Shown here piece by piece: positions 38,220 through 47,006 of a stretch of 64,000 bases of DNA. Below the pieces are notes generated by a model that was not told where the DNA came from, made no database searches, and worked only from the letters and a program-made list of their open reading frames with translations. The stretch is from Burkholderia contaminans. GTDB lineage: Bacteria; Pseudomonadota; Gammaproteobacteria; Burkholderiales; Burkholderiaceae. A program made the position numbers and the translations under genes. The first letter of the stretch is position 1, and every line of letters starts with the position of its first letter. The stretch lies in assembly GCF_029633825.1 (NCBI RefSeq), contig NZ_CP090645.1:98812-162811 (forward strand), read 5' to 3'.

Positions 38220-39428
38220 GAAACACTGATCAATTCGGCTTGGCGGTCATCGCTGACGAGGCCAAGGGCGTTGTAGAAAGAAGCTCACGGAACGGACCCA
38301 CGACGATGCAGCGGCAGATCGGTTTTGCGGAAGCGGAAAGTGCGGGCAAGAAGCGGGTGACCAAGCGTCAACGCTTTCTGGCCGAGATGGAGAAGGTCGT
38401 CCCTTGGTCGCGGCTGCTGTCGGTGATCGGGCCGTATTACCCGAAGGGCGAGCGTGGCCGGCCGCCGATTGGCCTGGAACGGATGCTGCGGATCTACTTG
38501 CTGCAGCAGTGGTACGGGTTGTCGGACGAAGGGCTTGAAGATGCGCTCTACGACAGCATCGCGATGCGCGCCTTCGCGGGCATCGACCTGGCGCGCGAGA
38601 ACGTGCCGGACGCCACCACGCTGTTGAAATTCCGGCGCCTGCTGGTCGAGCACGCACTGACGCGAAAGCTGTTCGACGAGATCGGCATCGAGTTGTGCGA
38701 GCGCGGGCTGATGATGAAGGAAGGCACGCTGGTGGATGCGACGATCTTCGAGGCTGCGCCGTCCACGAAGAACGCCGGGAAGAGCCGTGACCCGGAGATG
38801 CATCAGACGAAGAAGGGCAACGACTGGTATTTCGGCATGAAGGCCCATGTCGGCGTCGACGCCGACTCGGGTCTGGTGCATAGCGTGGTCACCACGGCGG
38901 CCAACGAGCCGGACGTATCGCAGGCCCACGCCCTGCTGCACGGTCATGAGCAGGAAGCGTTTGGCGATGCGGGCTACACCGGCGTGGACAAGCGCGAGGA
39001 GATGAAGGGCAAGACGGTGAAGTGGCACGTGGCGCTCAAGCGCGGAAAGATCAGGGCGATGCAGGAAGGTCCGCTGAAGGACCTCGTGATCGCGGTCGAG
39101 CGAACCAAGGCGCAGATCCGCGCCCGGGTCGAGCATCCGTTTCATGTCGTGAAGAACCTGTTTCGTCATCGCAAGGTGCGCTACAAGGGTCTAGCCAGGA
39201 ACACGGCACAGCTGTTCAGTCTGTTCGCGCTGGCGAACCTGGTGATCGCGAAAAATCAGCTGTTGTCGACTCATGGGAGCAATCCGTCATGTGTGTGAAA
39301 AACGCGGGAAGTGAGGCCCGAATACGAGCGAAACTCACCTCGCATGTCGTCAAATTCCTACGTCAATCTGAAAATTGCAACCTGCCTCGTCCGTTATGCG
39401 GACGACAGGCTCATTGATCAGCGTTTCC
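38220..39428 (+). mobile_element. IS5-family insertion sequence
   Basis: 1,209 bases with 16-base inverted repeats, one mismatch (GGAAACACTGATCAAT at 38220 and its complement, with G for A, ending at 39428). The CTAG target duplication is at 38216-38219 and 39429-39432, the YTAR-type target of IS5. It encodes one transposase. Confidence 0.93.
38306..39298 (+). CDS. IS5-family transposase
   Basis: 330 residues from ATG 38306. The N-terminal DUF772 region (GLERMLRIYLLQQWYGLSDE) is followed by the DDE domain with LVDATIFEAAPSTKN, GDAGYTGVDKREEM and RARVEHPFHVVKNLF, whose D, D and E are the catalytic residues. Full length. The frame upstream of 38306 is element-end sequence. Confidence 0.94.
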   Translation: MQRQIGFAEAESAGKKRVTKRQRFLAEMEKVVPWSRLLSVIGPYYPKGERGRPPIGLERMLRIYLLQQWYGLSDEGLEDALYDSIAMRAFAGIDLARENVPDATTLLKFRRLLVEHALTRKLFDEIGIELCERGLMMKEGTLVDATIFEAAPSTKNAGKSRDPEMHQTKKGNDWYFGMKAHVGVDADSGLVHSVVTTAANEPDVSQAHALLHGHEQEAFGDAGYTGVDKREEMKGKTVKWHVALKRGKIRAMQEGPLKDLVIAVERTKAQIRARVEHPFHVVKNLFRHRKVRYKGLARNTAQLFSLFALANLVIAKNQLLSTHGSNPSCV

Positions 39429-39681
39429 CTAGAGCGCCTCGCCGCCTGGCATACGAAAAAATCGAATCTTGAGGGCCCCCCAGCACGTTCACCGGGCTTA
39501 ACTGACTTCCCTGTTCCATTGCTCCCCGGACCCCGACGCCCGGTCCGCAATTTCGAGGTCTGGGCATGGAGATGTGCAACGACGATCACGCCATCGAAAG
39601 GTACAAGGAAGGTTTTCATCACATATGGCCAGATAACGCACATTATCAGTCCGTCATCGAATTTGTTCTAAACTGGTAGTC

Positions 39682-39747
39682 ATGAAAACGTGCGACACCC
39701 TCCCCATCGACAAAACCGAACGTGGCTTTCCCGACGAAGCCGAACTC
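39682..39747 (+). pseudogene. Unidentified gene fragment cut by the Tn3-family transposon
   Basis: ATG at 39682 opens MKTCDTLPIDKTERGFPDEA and is then interrupted by the transposon end at 39748. A GATAA-6-TTATC dyad at 39632-39647, 35 bases upstream, looks like an operator. The family is not recognisable from 22 codons. The rest of 39433-39681 holds nothing I can name. Confidence 0.35.
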
Positions 39748-39835
39748 GGGGTTCTACGCCGGAACCCCAGAAAATTCCGTCATTCCACATTGTGAACGTC
39801 AATCGGTTTGTTGCCTGACGTGCCGAGCGAGTAAC

Positions 39836-41527
39836 TCAGTCGGTAAATGCCTGCCCGAACTGCCGTGCCCGCTTTACATCGTCGGTATGCAAGTAAATCG
39901 ACGTGGTCGAAATCGACGCGTGACGCAGGTTATCTCGTACGGCGCTCAGCTCAACCCCTCTGGCGATCGCGTGGGTCGCATGGGTGTGCCGCATCCAGTG
40001 CGGAGAGGCCCGATGCAGCTTTTCAGCCAGCACCGGATGGTCGTTCTTGATAATCTGCGCGACGAGCCGAAAAAACCGGCGCATGACTTCCCACAGCCGC
40101 AAGGGCTTGATGCCGGCATCGGCGTCGTCAAGGCTGCCAATCAGGGACGTGGTCGGATTCCAGTGAGCACGGCTGACAGGAAGCCCCCGCTCCTGCAGAT
40201 ATCGGTCCAGCGCTGTGCGCGCTAGGGGTGTCAGGGTAACGCGGGCTGGCTTGCCGCCCTTGCCGACCACGTGCAGCCAGTGATCACCGGCTGCGTCGAC
40301 TTCGATGCTGCGCAGTGTGGCGTCAGCCAGTTCGCTGATCCGCAGTCCCGTTGCGTAGCCGAAATCCAGCATGAACCGCAACCGTTGCGCAGCGGGCGCC
40401 TGCCAGCCGTACGACCACTCGAGCCCGTTGGCGATGGTGCGCGTCAGCATCCATTCTCCTTCGGTGAAAGCGTGCGAGGTTTCAAGAGCCATGGCGCGCT
40501 TGCTGCCGCGTACCTTGATGCCGGAGAATGGGTTGGCCACGACGTAGCGCTGCTCGACCAGCCAGCGGAACATGGCGCTGAGCACGGCAAGCGCATGCGC
40601 AATCGAACGGGCCGAGAGGTTGTCGACAAACGGGCGCCAGTCCGTTGATGTGCGCGGCCGCGGTGGCCCGACCCAGCGTTCTCGCGGTGTAGGTCTGCGC
40701 AGAAACGCCCTGTAGTCGGTGGCATCCCGGGTGGTCAGCGAAGACAGCGCCTTGCCGCGAGCAACGATGCCCCAGAGAATCAGCCGTTCGGCTTCCTTGC
40801 GGTAGGCCCGCTGCGTGGCCGGGGATTCGTGCAACGCGAGCCATGCCTGGATAGCGTCGTAATCGTTGTCGACGCCGAGGATGCAGGCCGACACCGGTGC
40901 GCGGAAGGCGCCGGCGGATCCGTCGATCTCGTGCGGTAGCCGTAGTTGCTCCCAAGGCGTCACGACTGACTGCCGATCCGCGATGATCAGTGCGCGGGCC
41001 CGCTCCGTGAGCGCCGGGTACGCGGCAAAGAAGGCCTCGATCCTTCTTGCACTGGCCGGCCCGAGACCCGGAATGACGGTCCACCACTGCCGGCGACGCG
41101 GAATCCGTACCGTGAGATCGGCCAGGGTCCGGATGCCGGCCGCGTGCAGGGTGCGGGCAGCGCGATTCGGCAGCCAGTGCGCAATGTCGTCGCCGATCTG
41201 CGGAGCTGGCGCAGGCATGATGCGCAGTAGCTCGACAGCCTGCGTGGTGGCGCGCGCATGATGCATACGCTTTTGGGCCGGGCATTCGAACAGCGTGGCC
41301 AGATCTGCCCGCTGTCGGTTACGGGCATAAAGTGCCAGTTGCCGGCGGATCTGGCCGATGACGCCGCGGGCTGACTGGCTGTGGCTGAGCCGATCTTGCA
41401 TGTACCGGTGTGCCGCCTCACGCGAGGATGCGCCCTCGTACCAGGCACGCAGCGCTGCCAGTGCATCAGCATCAGGAAAGTCGGTCGGGATGTCGGCGGC
41501 GGACGGGCTCGTGGGGCGCGTTTTCAT
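39836..41527 (-). CDS. Tyrosine recombinase of the Tn3-family transposon (copy A)
   Basis: 563 residues. The first 170 or so form a DUF3701-like/helix-hairpin-helix region (LHAAGIRTLADLTVRIPRRR, VIPGLGPASARRIEAFFAAY). A core-binding domain follows (AYRKEAERLILWGIVARGK), then the catalytic domain with GLRISELADATL (Arg), HWMRHTHATHAI (His-x-x-Arg) and LRHASISTTSIYLHT (His and nucleophile Tyr). It is divergent from tnpA and probably resolves cointegrates, as TnpI does in Tn4430, though it is twice as long as TnpI. Confidence 0.88.
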   Translation of the reverse strand: MKTRPTSPSAADIPTDFPDADALAALRAWYEGASSREAAHRYMQDRLSHSQSARGVIGQIRRQLALYARNRQRADLATLFECPAQKRMHHARATTQAVELLRIMPAPAPQIGDDIAHWLPNRAARTLHAAGIRTLADLTVRIPRRRQWWTVIPGLGPASARRIEAFFAAYPALTERARALIIADRQSVVTPWEQLRLPHEIDGSAGAFRAPVSACILGVDNDYDAIQAWLALHESPATQRAYRKEAERLILWGIVARGKALSSLTTRDATDYRAFLRRPTPRERWVGPPRPRTSTDWRPFVDNLSARSIAHALAVLSAMFRWLVEQRYVVANPFSGIKVRGSKRAMALETSHAFTEGEWMLTRTIANGLEWSYGWQAPAAQRLRFMLDFGYATGLRISELADATLRSIEVDAAGDHWLHVVGKGGKPARVTLTPLARTALDRYLQERGLPVSRAHWNPTTSLIGSLDDADAGIKPLRLWEVMRRFFRLVAQIIKNDHPVLAEKLHRASPHWMRHTHATHAIARGVELSAVRDNLRHASISTTSIYLHTDDVKRARQFGQAFTD

Positions 41528-41556
41528 GTCATCGAGTTTAATATGGAAACAATGCC

Positions 41557-41582
41557 ACAGAGATAATAAAGCTTATCTCTGT
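41557..41582. other. Candidate recombinase core (resolution) site, copy A
   Basis: A perfect 10-base inverted repeat, ACAGAGATAA and its complement, flanks the 6-base centre TAAAGC. This arm/spacer layout is that of a tyrosine-recombinase crossover site. It lies in the 143-base gap between the divergent recombinase and tnpA genes, where Tn3-type resolution sites usually are. A second palindrome, GTGATATCAC, follows at about 41623. Confidence 0.6.
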
Positions 41583-41670
41583 AGAATGCGGGAGTTCAAT
41601 ATTTCTGTCGTACCCCATGTCGTGATATCACAAAATTGAAGGATCTGACGTTGCGTGGAGAGGATGGTCG

Positions 41671-44600
41671 ATGATCAACAAGAATAAGCTGCTCAGCGTC
41701 TTTTCCGACGCCGAACAGGAAGCCCTGTATGGCCTGCCTGATTTCGACGATGCGCAGCGGCTGGAATACCTGGCATTGACCGAATCCGAACTGGCGCTCG
41801 CCAGTAGCCGGCCCTCCATACCCGCGCAGGTCTATTGCATCTTGCAGATTGGCTACTTCAAGTCCAAGCACGCCTTCTTCCGCTTCGATTGGGACGAGGT
41901 TGAGGACGATTACGATTTCGTGTTGAGCCGCTATTTCCACGGCGAGCCGTTCGAACGCAAGCCGATCACCCGGCACGAGTACTACGCCCAGCGCGAACAG
42001 ATCGCTGAACTGTACGGCTATCGACCGTGGGTGGCCGCCTTCCTGCCGCAACTCATGCAGCAGGCCGCGCAGATCGTACGTCGCGACGTGACACCGGGAT
42101 TCGTCGCCGCCGAGCTCATCGTGTGGCTCAATGAGCACAAGATGATCCGGCCCGGCTACACGACCTTGCAAGAGCTAGTCAGCGAAGCCCTGTCCGTCGA
42201 ACGTCGGCGGCTGGGCGACCTGCTCACCGGCGTATTGGACGAATTGACCCAAACCGCGCTAGACCAACTTCTGGTGCGCGATGATACTCTGTCGAAACTG
42301 GCGGCGCTGAAACAGGATGCCAAGAATTTCGGCTGGCGTCAGATGGTCCGCGAACGCGAAAAGCGCGGCACGCTGCAGCCGTTGCACGAAATCGCCAGGA
42401 CGCTGCTGCCCCGGCTGGATATCTCGCAGCAGAACGTGCTGTACTACGCAAGCCTGGCGAACTTCTATACCGTCCACGACCTGCGCAACCTGAAGGCGGA
42501 TCAGGCGCAGCTCTACCTGCTGTGTTACGCCTGGGTGCGCTTCCGACAGCTCACCGACAACCCGGTCGATGCGATGGCCTTCCACATGAAGCAGCTCGAG
42601 GAAGAAAGCAGCGCGGGCGCGAAACAGTCACTCATCGCCGAGCAAGTAAAACGCCATCGGGAAACGCCGCAGATCGGCCGCCTGTTGTCGCTCTATGTGG
42701 ACGACAGCGTAGCCGATCCGACGCCGTTCGGCGAGGTGCGTCAGCGCGCCTATAAAATCATGGCCAAAGATGTGCTACAAAACACGGCGCAACGCATGAC
42801 GGTCAAGCCGCTGAGTCAACTGGCACTACACTGGTTGGCGGTGGACGGCCTAGCCAAACGTATTCGCCGTCACCTGCGCCCCTTGTACGTCGAGCTCGAC
42901 TTCGTCGGCACCTCCCCAGACAACCCGTGGCTCGCGGCGCTGGCTTGGGTCAAGGGGGCCTTCGCCAAACAGCAGCGCCTGTCACAACGACCGCTCGCCG
43001 AATGTCCCGCGGCCACGCTGCCGAAGCGCCTGCGACCGTACCTGCTGATCTTCGGCGCTGATGGTCAGCCGACCGGTTTGCACGCCGATCGCTACGAATT
43101 CTGGTTGTACCGCCAGATCCGGAAGCGCTTCCAGTCGGGAGAGATCTATCTCGACGACAGTCTGCAACATCGTCACTTCTCCGACGAGCTTGTTTCGATG
43201 AACGAGAAGGCCGACGCGCTGGCGCAGATGGAGATCCCGTTCCTGCAGCAGCCAATCGATGCCCAACTCGATGCGTTAGCGGCCGAGTTGCATGCACAAT
43301 GGCTGGCCTTCAACCGAGAGCTGAAACAGGGCAAGCTTACGCACCTGGAATACGACAAGGATACGCAGAAGCTGATTTGGCGCAAACCGAAAACCGAGAA
43401 CCAGAAGGTGCGTGAGCAGGCATTCTACGAGCAACTGCCATTCTGCGATGTTGCCGACGTGTTCCGCTTCGTCAACGGCCAGTGCCAGTTCCTGTCGGCG
43501 CTGACGCCATTGCAGCCGCGCTACGCGAAGAAGGTAGCGGACGCCGATAGCCTGATGGCGGTTATCATCGCTCAGGCAATGAACCATGGCAACCATGTCA
43601 TGGCGCGCACCAGCGACATTCCGTACCACGTTCTGGATAGCACCTACCAGCAGTATCTGCGTCAGGCGACGCTGCATGCGGCCAACGACTGCATCAGCAA
43701 CGCCATCGCCGCGCTGCCGATCTTCCCGTACTACTCGTTCGATCTCGATGCGCTGTACAGCGCCGTCGATGGGCAGAAATTCGGCGTCGAGCGACCGACC
43801 GTGAAGGCGCGTTACTCGCGCAAATACTTCGGACGAGGCAAAGGCGTCGTCGCCTACACGCTGCTGTGCAATCATGTCCCGTTGAACGGCTACCTAATCG
43901 GCGCGCACGAGTACGAGGCGCATCACGTGTTCGACATCTGGTATCGCAACACGTCGGATATAGTGCCGACTGCGATCACCGGCGACATGCACAGCATCAA
44001 CAAAGCCAACTTCGCTATCCTGTATTGGTTCGGGTTGCGCTTCGAGCCTCGCTTCACAAACCTCGATGACCAGTTGCAGGAATTGTATTGTATCGACGAC
44101 CCGGCGCTGTACGAGAAATGCCTGATTCAGCCGATCGGACAAATCGATCGGCAGCTCATCACCAGTGAGAAGACAAATATCGATCAGATCGTCGCCACGC
44201 TGGGCCTCAAAGAGATCACGCAGGGCTCGCTGATCCGCAAACTATGTACGTACTCGCAGGAAAACCCGACACGTCGCGCGATTTTTGAGTTCGATAAGCT
44301 CATTCGTACCATCTACACGTTGCGTTACCTGCGCGACCCGCAGCTCGAGCGAAACGTGCATCGCTCCCAAAACCGCCTCGAGTCTTACCATCAGCTTCGT
44401 TCGACCATCGCCCAGGTCGGCGGCAAGAAGGAATTGACCGGCCGCACCGACATCGAAATCGAGATCAGCAACCAGTGCGCCCGGCTGATCGCCAACGTCA
44501 TCATTTTTTACAACTCGGCGATTCTGTCGCATCTACTGACGAAATGGGAGGCCAGTGGCAACGCCAAGACGCTGGCGCGGCTTACGCAGATATCACCGGC

Positions 44601-44697
44601 AGCCCGGCGGCATATCCTTTTGAACGGGCACTACACTTTTCAAAGCGACAACAAAATCGACCCGGACGCGCTCATTGCAGGGCTCGAATTGGAGTGA
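41671..44697 (+). CDS. tnpA: Tn3-family transposase TnpA (copy A)
   Basis: 1,008 residues, full length. An N-terminal DUF4158-like region (INKNKLLSVFSDAEQEALYG) is followed by the DDE domain with ALYSAVDGQKFGVERPTVKA, ITGDMHSINKANFAILYWFG and HRSQNRLESYHQLRSTIAQV. It belongs to a different branch from the transposase at 721-3717. GGAGAGG lies upstream of the ATG. The intact copy of the pair. Confidence 0.95.
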   Translation: MINKNKLLSVFSDAEQEALYGLPDFDDAQRLEYLALTESELALASSRPSIPAQVYCILQIGYFKSKHAFFRFDWDEVEDDYDFVLSRYFHGEPFERKPITRHEYYAQREQIAELYGYRPWVAAFLPQLMQQAAQIVRRDVTPGFVAAELIVWLNEHKMIRPGYTTLQELVSEALSVERRRLGDLLTGVLDELTQTALDQLLVRDDTLSKLAALKQDAKNFGWRQMVREREKRGTLQPLHEIARTLLPRLDISQQNVLYYASLANFYTVHDLRNLKADQAQLYLLCYAWVRFRQLTDNPVDAMAFHMKQLEEESSAGAKQSLIAEQVKRHRETPQIGRLLSLYVDDSVADPTPFGEVRQRAYKIMAKDVLQNTAQRMTVKPLSQLALHWLAVDGLAKRIRRHLRPLYVELDFVGTSPDNPWLAALAWVKGAFAKQQRLSQRPLAECPAATLPKRLRPYLLIFGADGQPTGLHADRYEFWLYRQIRKRFQSGEIYLDDSLQHRHFSDELVSMNEKADALAQMEIPFLQQPIDAQLDALAAELHAQWLAFNRELKQGKLTHLEYDKDTQKLIWRKPKTENQKVREQAFYEQLPFCDVADVFRFVNGQCQFLSALTPLQPRYAKKVADADSLMAVIIAQAMNHGNHVMARTSDIPYHVLDSTYQQYLRQATLHAANDCISNAIAALPIFPYYSFDLDALYSAVDGQKFGVERPTVKARYSRKYFGRGKGVVAYTLLCNHVPLNGYLIGAHEYEAHHVFDIWYRNTSDIVPTAITGDMHSINKANFAILYWFGLRFEPRFTNLDDQLQELYCIDDPALYEKCLIQPIGQIDRQLITSEKTNIDQIVATLGLKEITQGSLIRKLCTYSQENPTRRAIFEFDKLIRTIYTLRYLRDPQLERNVHRSQNRLESYHQLRSTIAQVGGKKELTGRTDIEIEISNQCARLIANVIIFYNSAILSHLLTKWEASGNAKTLARLTQISPAARRHILLNGHYTFQSDNKIDPDALIAGLELE

Positions 44698-44753
44698 TCG
44701 AATTTTCGGCGGTTCTGGCTTGGAATCCCTTATTCCTGTTACGGTGGAATACG

Positions 44754-45056
44754 ATGCCACAACCAGGTAATCCTTTACCCCCAGCCGTGGTCAACACCTG
44801 GCGACTGAGCGTCGGCACGTCGCTGTTCGTGATCGATATCCTGGCCGACGGCAGCTGGCGACCGGCGTATATTGCGCCAAAGCGGCTGGGTGGCTGGACG
44901 ATGGATGTGTTGCCGAACATGCCGCCGACGTTAGTCGATATCGCTCCCTCGGTACGCACCTGGGCGCGACAGTACGGCGCGAATGTAACGAACCGGCGCA
45001 CGCCGGCGCGCCGGTTTCCCGCGCAAACCGCTTCTTCGAACAGGACGCCAGAATGA
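44754..45056 (+). CDS. Transposon-borne protein of unknown function (100 aa)
   Basis: Starts at ATG 44754 with a purine-rich GGTGGA upstream, 57 bases after tnpA. The middle part (NTWRLSVGTSLFVIDILADG) looks like a folded small domain and the C-terminus is basic. Its stop overlaps the next start (ATGA). Conserved in copy B (56513-56815). No family recognised. Confidence 0.55.
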   Translation: MPQPGNPLPPAVVNTWRLSVGTSLFVIDILADGSWRPAYIAPKRLGGWTMDVLPNMPPTLVDIAPSVRTWARQYGANVTNRRTPARRFPAQTASSNRTPE

Positions 45057-45316
45057 ACATGCTGAAACGTCGTCTCGATGCGACAGACGAAAAGCTGCAG
45101 GAGCTGAAAACAGCCCGCAAAGCGGCAGCTAAGGCGCAGCGCCAGCAGGTCAAGCAAACGCGCGCGGATCGCGAGCGAAAGATCATGCTGGCCGGCGAGG
45201 CGTTGCTGCGGCGTGTCGATCGCGGCGAGTGGGATGAAGCCGATTTCCGCGCGATGATGGACGATTATCTGTCGCGGCCCGCCGATCGCGCGCTGTTCGA
45301 GCTCGACGATGTATAG
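45053..45316 (+). CDS. Transposon-borne coiled-coil protein (87 aa), TraD/MobC-like C-terminus
   Basis: Starts on the 4-base overlap with the preceding gene. The N-terminal half is a charged coiled coil (ATDEKLQELKTARKAAAKAQ). The C-terminal half (ERKIMLAGEALLRRV, AMMDDYLSRPADRALFEL) resembles the short TraD/MobC-type accessory proteins of plasmid mobilisation modules, but the likeness is weak and the function unknown. Identical frame in copy B (56253-56516). Confidence 0.55.
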   Translation: MNMLKRRLDATDEKLQELKTARKAAAKAQRQQVKQTRADRERKIMLAGEALLRRVDRGEWDEADFRAMMDDYLSRPADRALFELDDV

Positions 45317-45392
45317 CCTTTGATGTTCGACGTCGACGCACCGCACAGCCAGGTCGGCAAATGTTGATTTGATTCACGATGAAGGATGCCCG

Positions 45393-45965
45393 ATGCTGCC
45401 AACGCTCCGCATGAACCGGAATTTTGTCGAGGCCTTGCTGGCCGAGCGCGCGCCCTGCTTTGCGATGGGACTCGTGGCCGAGGGCCAGACGCACTATGCT
45501 TGCCTGGCACTGCGGCCGGTGGATGACATTCCGAACGACGTAACACGCAGCGGTTTCAACTTTGGCCACTCGATACGCGGCACCGACGACTTCGAGGTCG
45601 TACACTTCGGCTTAGAGTTTTACGGCTACCGCATCTTCAATGCGCTGATCAATCCGAGCAACTTCATCGCCAGGACAATCCTGTCGCACATGGTCGACAC
45701 GAAGGCGTTTTTCTTCTTCGCGGTCAACCCGTCAGGCGGTGTGACGGTGTTCAAGTCCGGCATCGGTGAATGCAGCCTGGACAGCATCGAGTCTAATCTC
45801 GAGCGGATACTGCGCTCGAGCACGTCCGATGCTCAGTACGACGCGGCGCTGACAACGTTCAGCGACCATCCAGATCCGGTCGGGCCGATGCTGCACTGGG
45901 TTTGCCGGGACTGCGAAGATTGTCTCGACCTGTCCCACAATGTAATCGAACTGGGCCCCGCGTAA
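45393..45965 (+). CDS. Transposon-borne protein of unknown function (190 aa)
   Basis: Starts at ATG 45393 with AAGGA 7 bases upstream; a TTG at 45369 is in frame. No signal peptide or membrane helix. The C-terminus has a Cys cluster (WVCRDCEDCLDLS) that could bind a metal. The middle (DFEVVHFGLEFYGYRIFNAL) is an unfamiliar domain. It is the last gene before the right end of the transposon and is repeated in copy B. Confidence 0.6.
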   Translation: MLPTLRMNRNFVEALLAERAPCFAMGLVAEGQTHYACLALRPVDDIPNDVTRSGFNFGHSIRGTDDFEVVHFGLEFYGYRIFNALINPSNFIARTILSHMVDTKAFFFFAVNPSGGVTVFKSGIGECSLDSIESNLERILRSSTSDAQYDAALTTFSDHPDPVGPMLHWVCRDCEDCLDLSHNVIELGPA

Positions 45966-46102
45966 CGGTCCTGATGGTCCGTGTGACCGAGACCGTCATG
46001 TCACTCACCGGACGTCGCTCCAACATTCTTCGGCTGGAATAAGCCGATTAATGTTCACAATGTGGAACGACGGAATTTTCTGGGGTTCCGGCGTAGATCC
46101 CC

Positions 46103-46201
46103 ATCCTGGTCAACAACCGCGACCGGGCTGCGGCGACAACGCCTGCCGACTGGATCAGCCCGAGCCATGCGCATGTACGCGGCCCCAGCTACTACCAATA
46201 A
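46103..46201 (+). pseudogene. istA: IstA C-terminal remnant of a third IS21-type element
   Basis: Immediately after the transposon end the frame reads ILVNNRDRAAATTPADWISP and ends HVRGPSYYQ before TAA at 46199-46201, the standard tail of IS21 IstA proteins. The rest of istA is missing, cut off by the transposon. Confidence 0.75.
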
Positions 46202-46213
46202 AGAGAACCCACC

Positions 46214-46981
46214 ATGATGATGCAACAGACCCTGACCCAACTGCGCACCCTGAAGCTGGACGGCTTCGCTGACGGACTGGAAGAACAGTTGACTCAGCCC
46301 GGTGCGGCCAGCCTGAGCTTCGAGGAACGCTTGTCGCTGCTGGTCGACCGTGAAGCCAGTTGGCGTGACGATCGGCGCCGGACCCGACTGCTCAAACAGG
46401 CGCGCCTCAAGTATCCGCAGGCCGCCATCGAGGACCTCGACACCCGCTCCGGTCGAGGCGTGGACTCGCGCTCGCTCACGAGCCTGGCACTCGGCGACTG
46501 GGTCGAAGCCGGCTACAGCCTGCTCATCAGCGGCCCAACCGGCGCGGGGAAGTCATGGCTCGCTTGCGCCTTGGCGCAGTATGCCTGCCGGCGCGGGCAC
46601 TCCGCGTTGTACCTGCGTGTGCCGCGACTCGGCGAGGAACTGCGCGTGCTGCACGGCAACGGCGGCTTCACCAAATGGCTGCTGCAGGTCGCCCGCGTTG
46701 ATGTTCTCCTGCTGGACGATTGGGGAATGGCTCCCCTCGACGCGATGGTTCGAAACGACCTGCTCGAGATGATCGATGACCGCGCGGCGGGCAAAGCCAC
46801 AATCGTGACCAGCCAGTTGCCGATCGAGCACTGGCATGGATGGATCGGTGACGAGACCATCGCCGATGCGCTGCTCGACCGCCTCATGCAGCGTCATCAC
46901 CGGATCACGCTTACCGGCGAATCGCTCAGAAAGACATCCCCCAAACCCAACGTCCTGGAGCCCGAACTCGACCAGAACTGA
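46214..46981 (+). CDS. istB: IS21 ATP-binding helper protein IstB, orphan
   Basis: 255 residues, complete. Walker A GPTGAGKS and Walker B LLLDDWG are present, with an N-terminal QQTLTQLRTLKLDGFADGLE. It follows the istA remnant in the same direction, so it belongs to a decayed IS21 element distinct in sequence from the other three. Without istA it cannot transpose alone. Confidence 0.93.
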   Translation: MMMQQTLTQLRTLKLDGFADGLEEQLTQPGAASLSFEERLSLLVDREASWRDDRRRTRLLKQARLKYPQAAIEDLDTRSGRGVDSRSLTSLALGDWVEAGYSLLISGPTGAGKSWLACALAQYACRRGHSALYLRVPRLGEELRVLHGNGGFTKWLLQVARVDVLLLDDWGMAPLDAMVRNDLLEMIDDRAAGKATIVTSQLPIEHWHGWIGDETIADALLDRLMQRHHRITLTGESLRKTSPKPNVLEPELDQN

Positions 46982-47006
46982 CAAGGAAATCTACAATCGA
47001 CACTGC

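Larger units (their letters stand above)
39748..46102 (+). mobile_element. Tn3-family transposon with tyrosine recombinase, copy A (6,355 bp)
   Basis: Terminal inverted repeats of about 59 bases with 4 mismatches start GGGGTTCTACGCCGGAACCC at 39748 and end at 46102 with the complement of GGGGATCTACGCCGGAACCC. Contents: tyrosine recombinase (minus), core-like palindrome, tnpA, and three small genes. The 5 bases outside the two ends (aactc and atcct) differ, so this copy is not a simple insertion. An inverted near-identical copy lies at 55467-61821. Confidence 0.92.
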
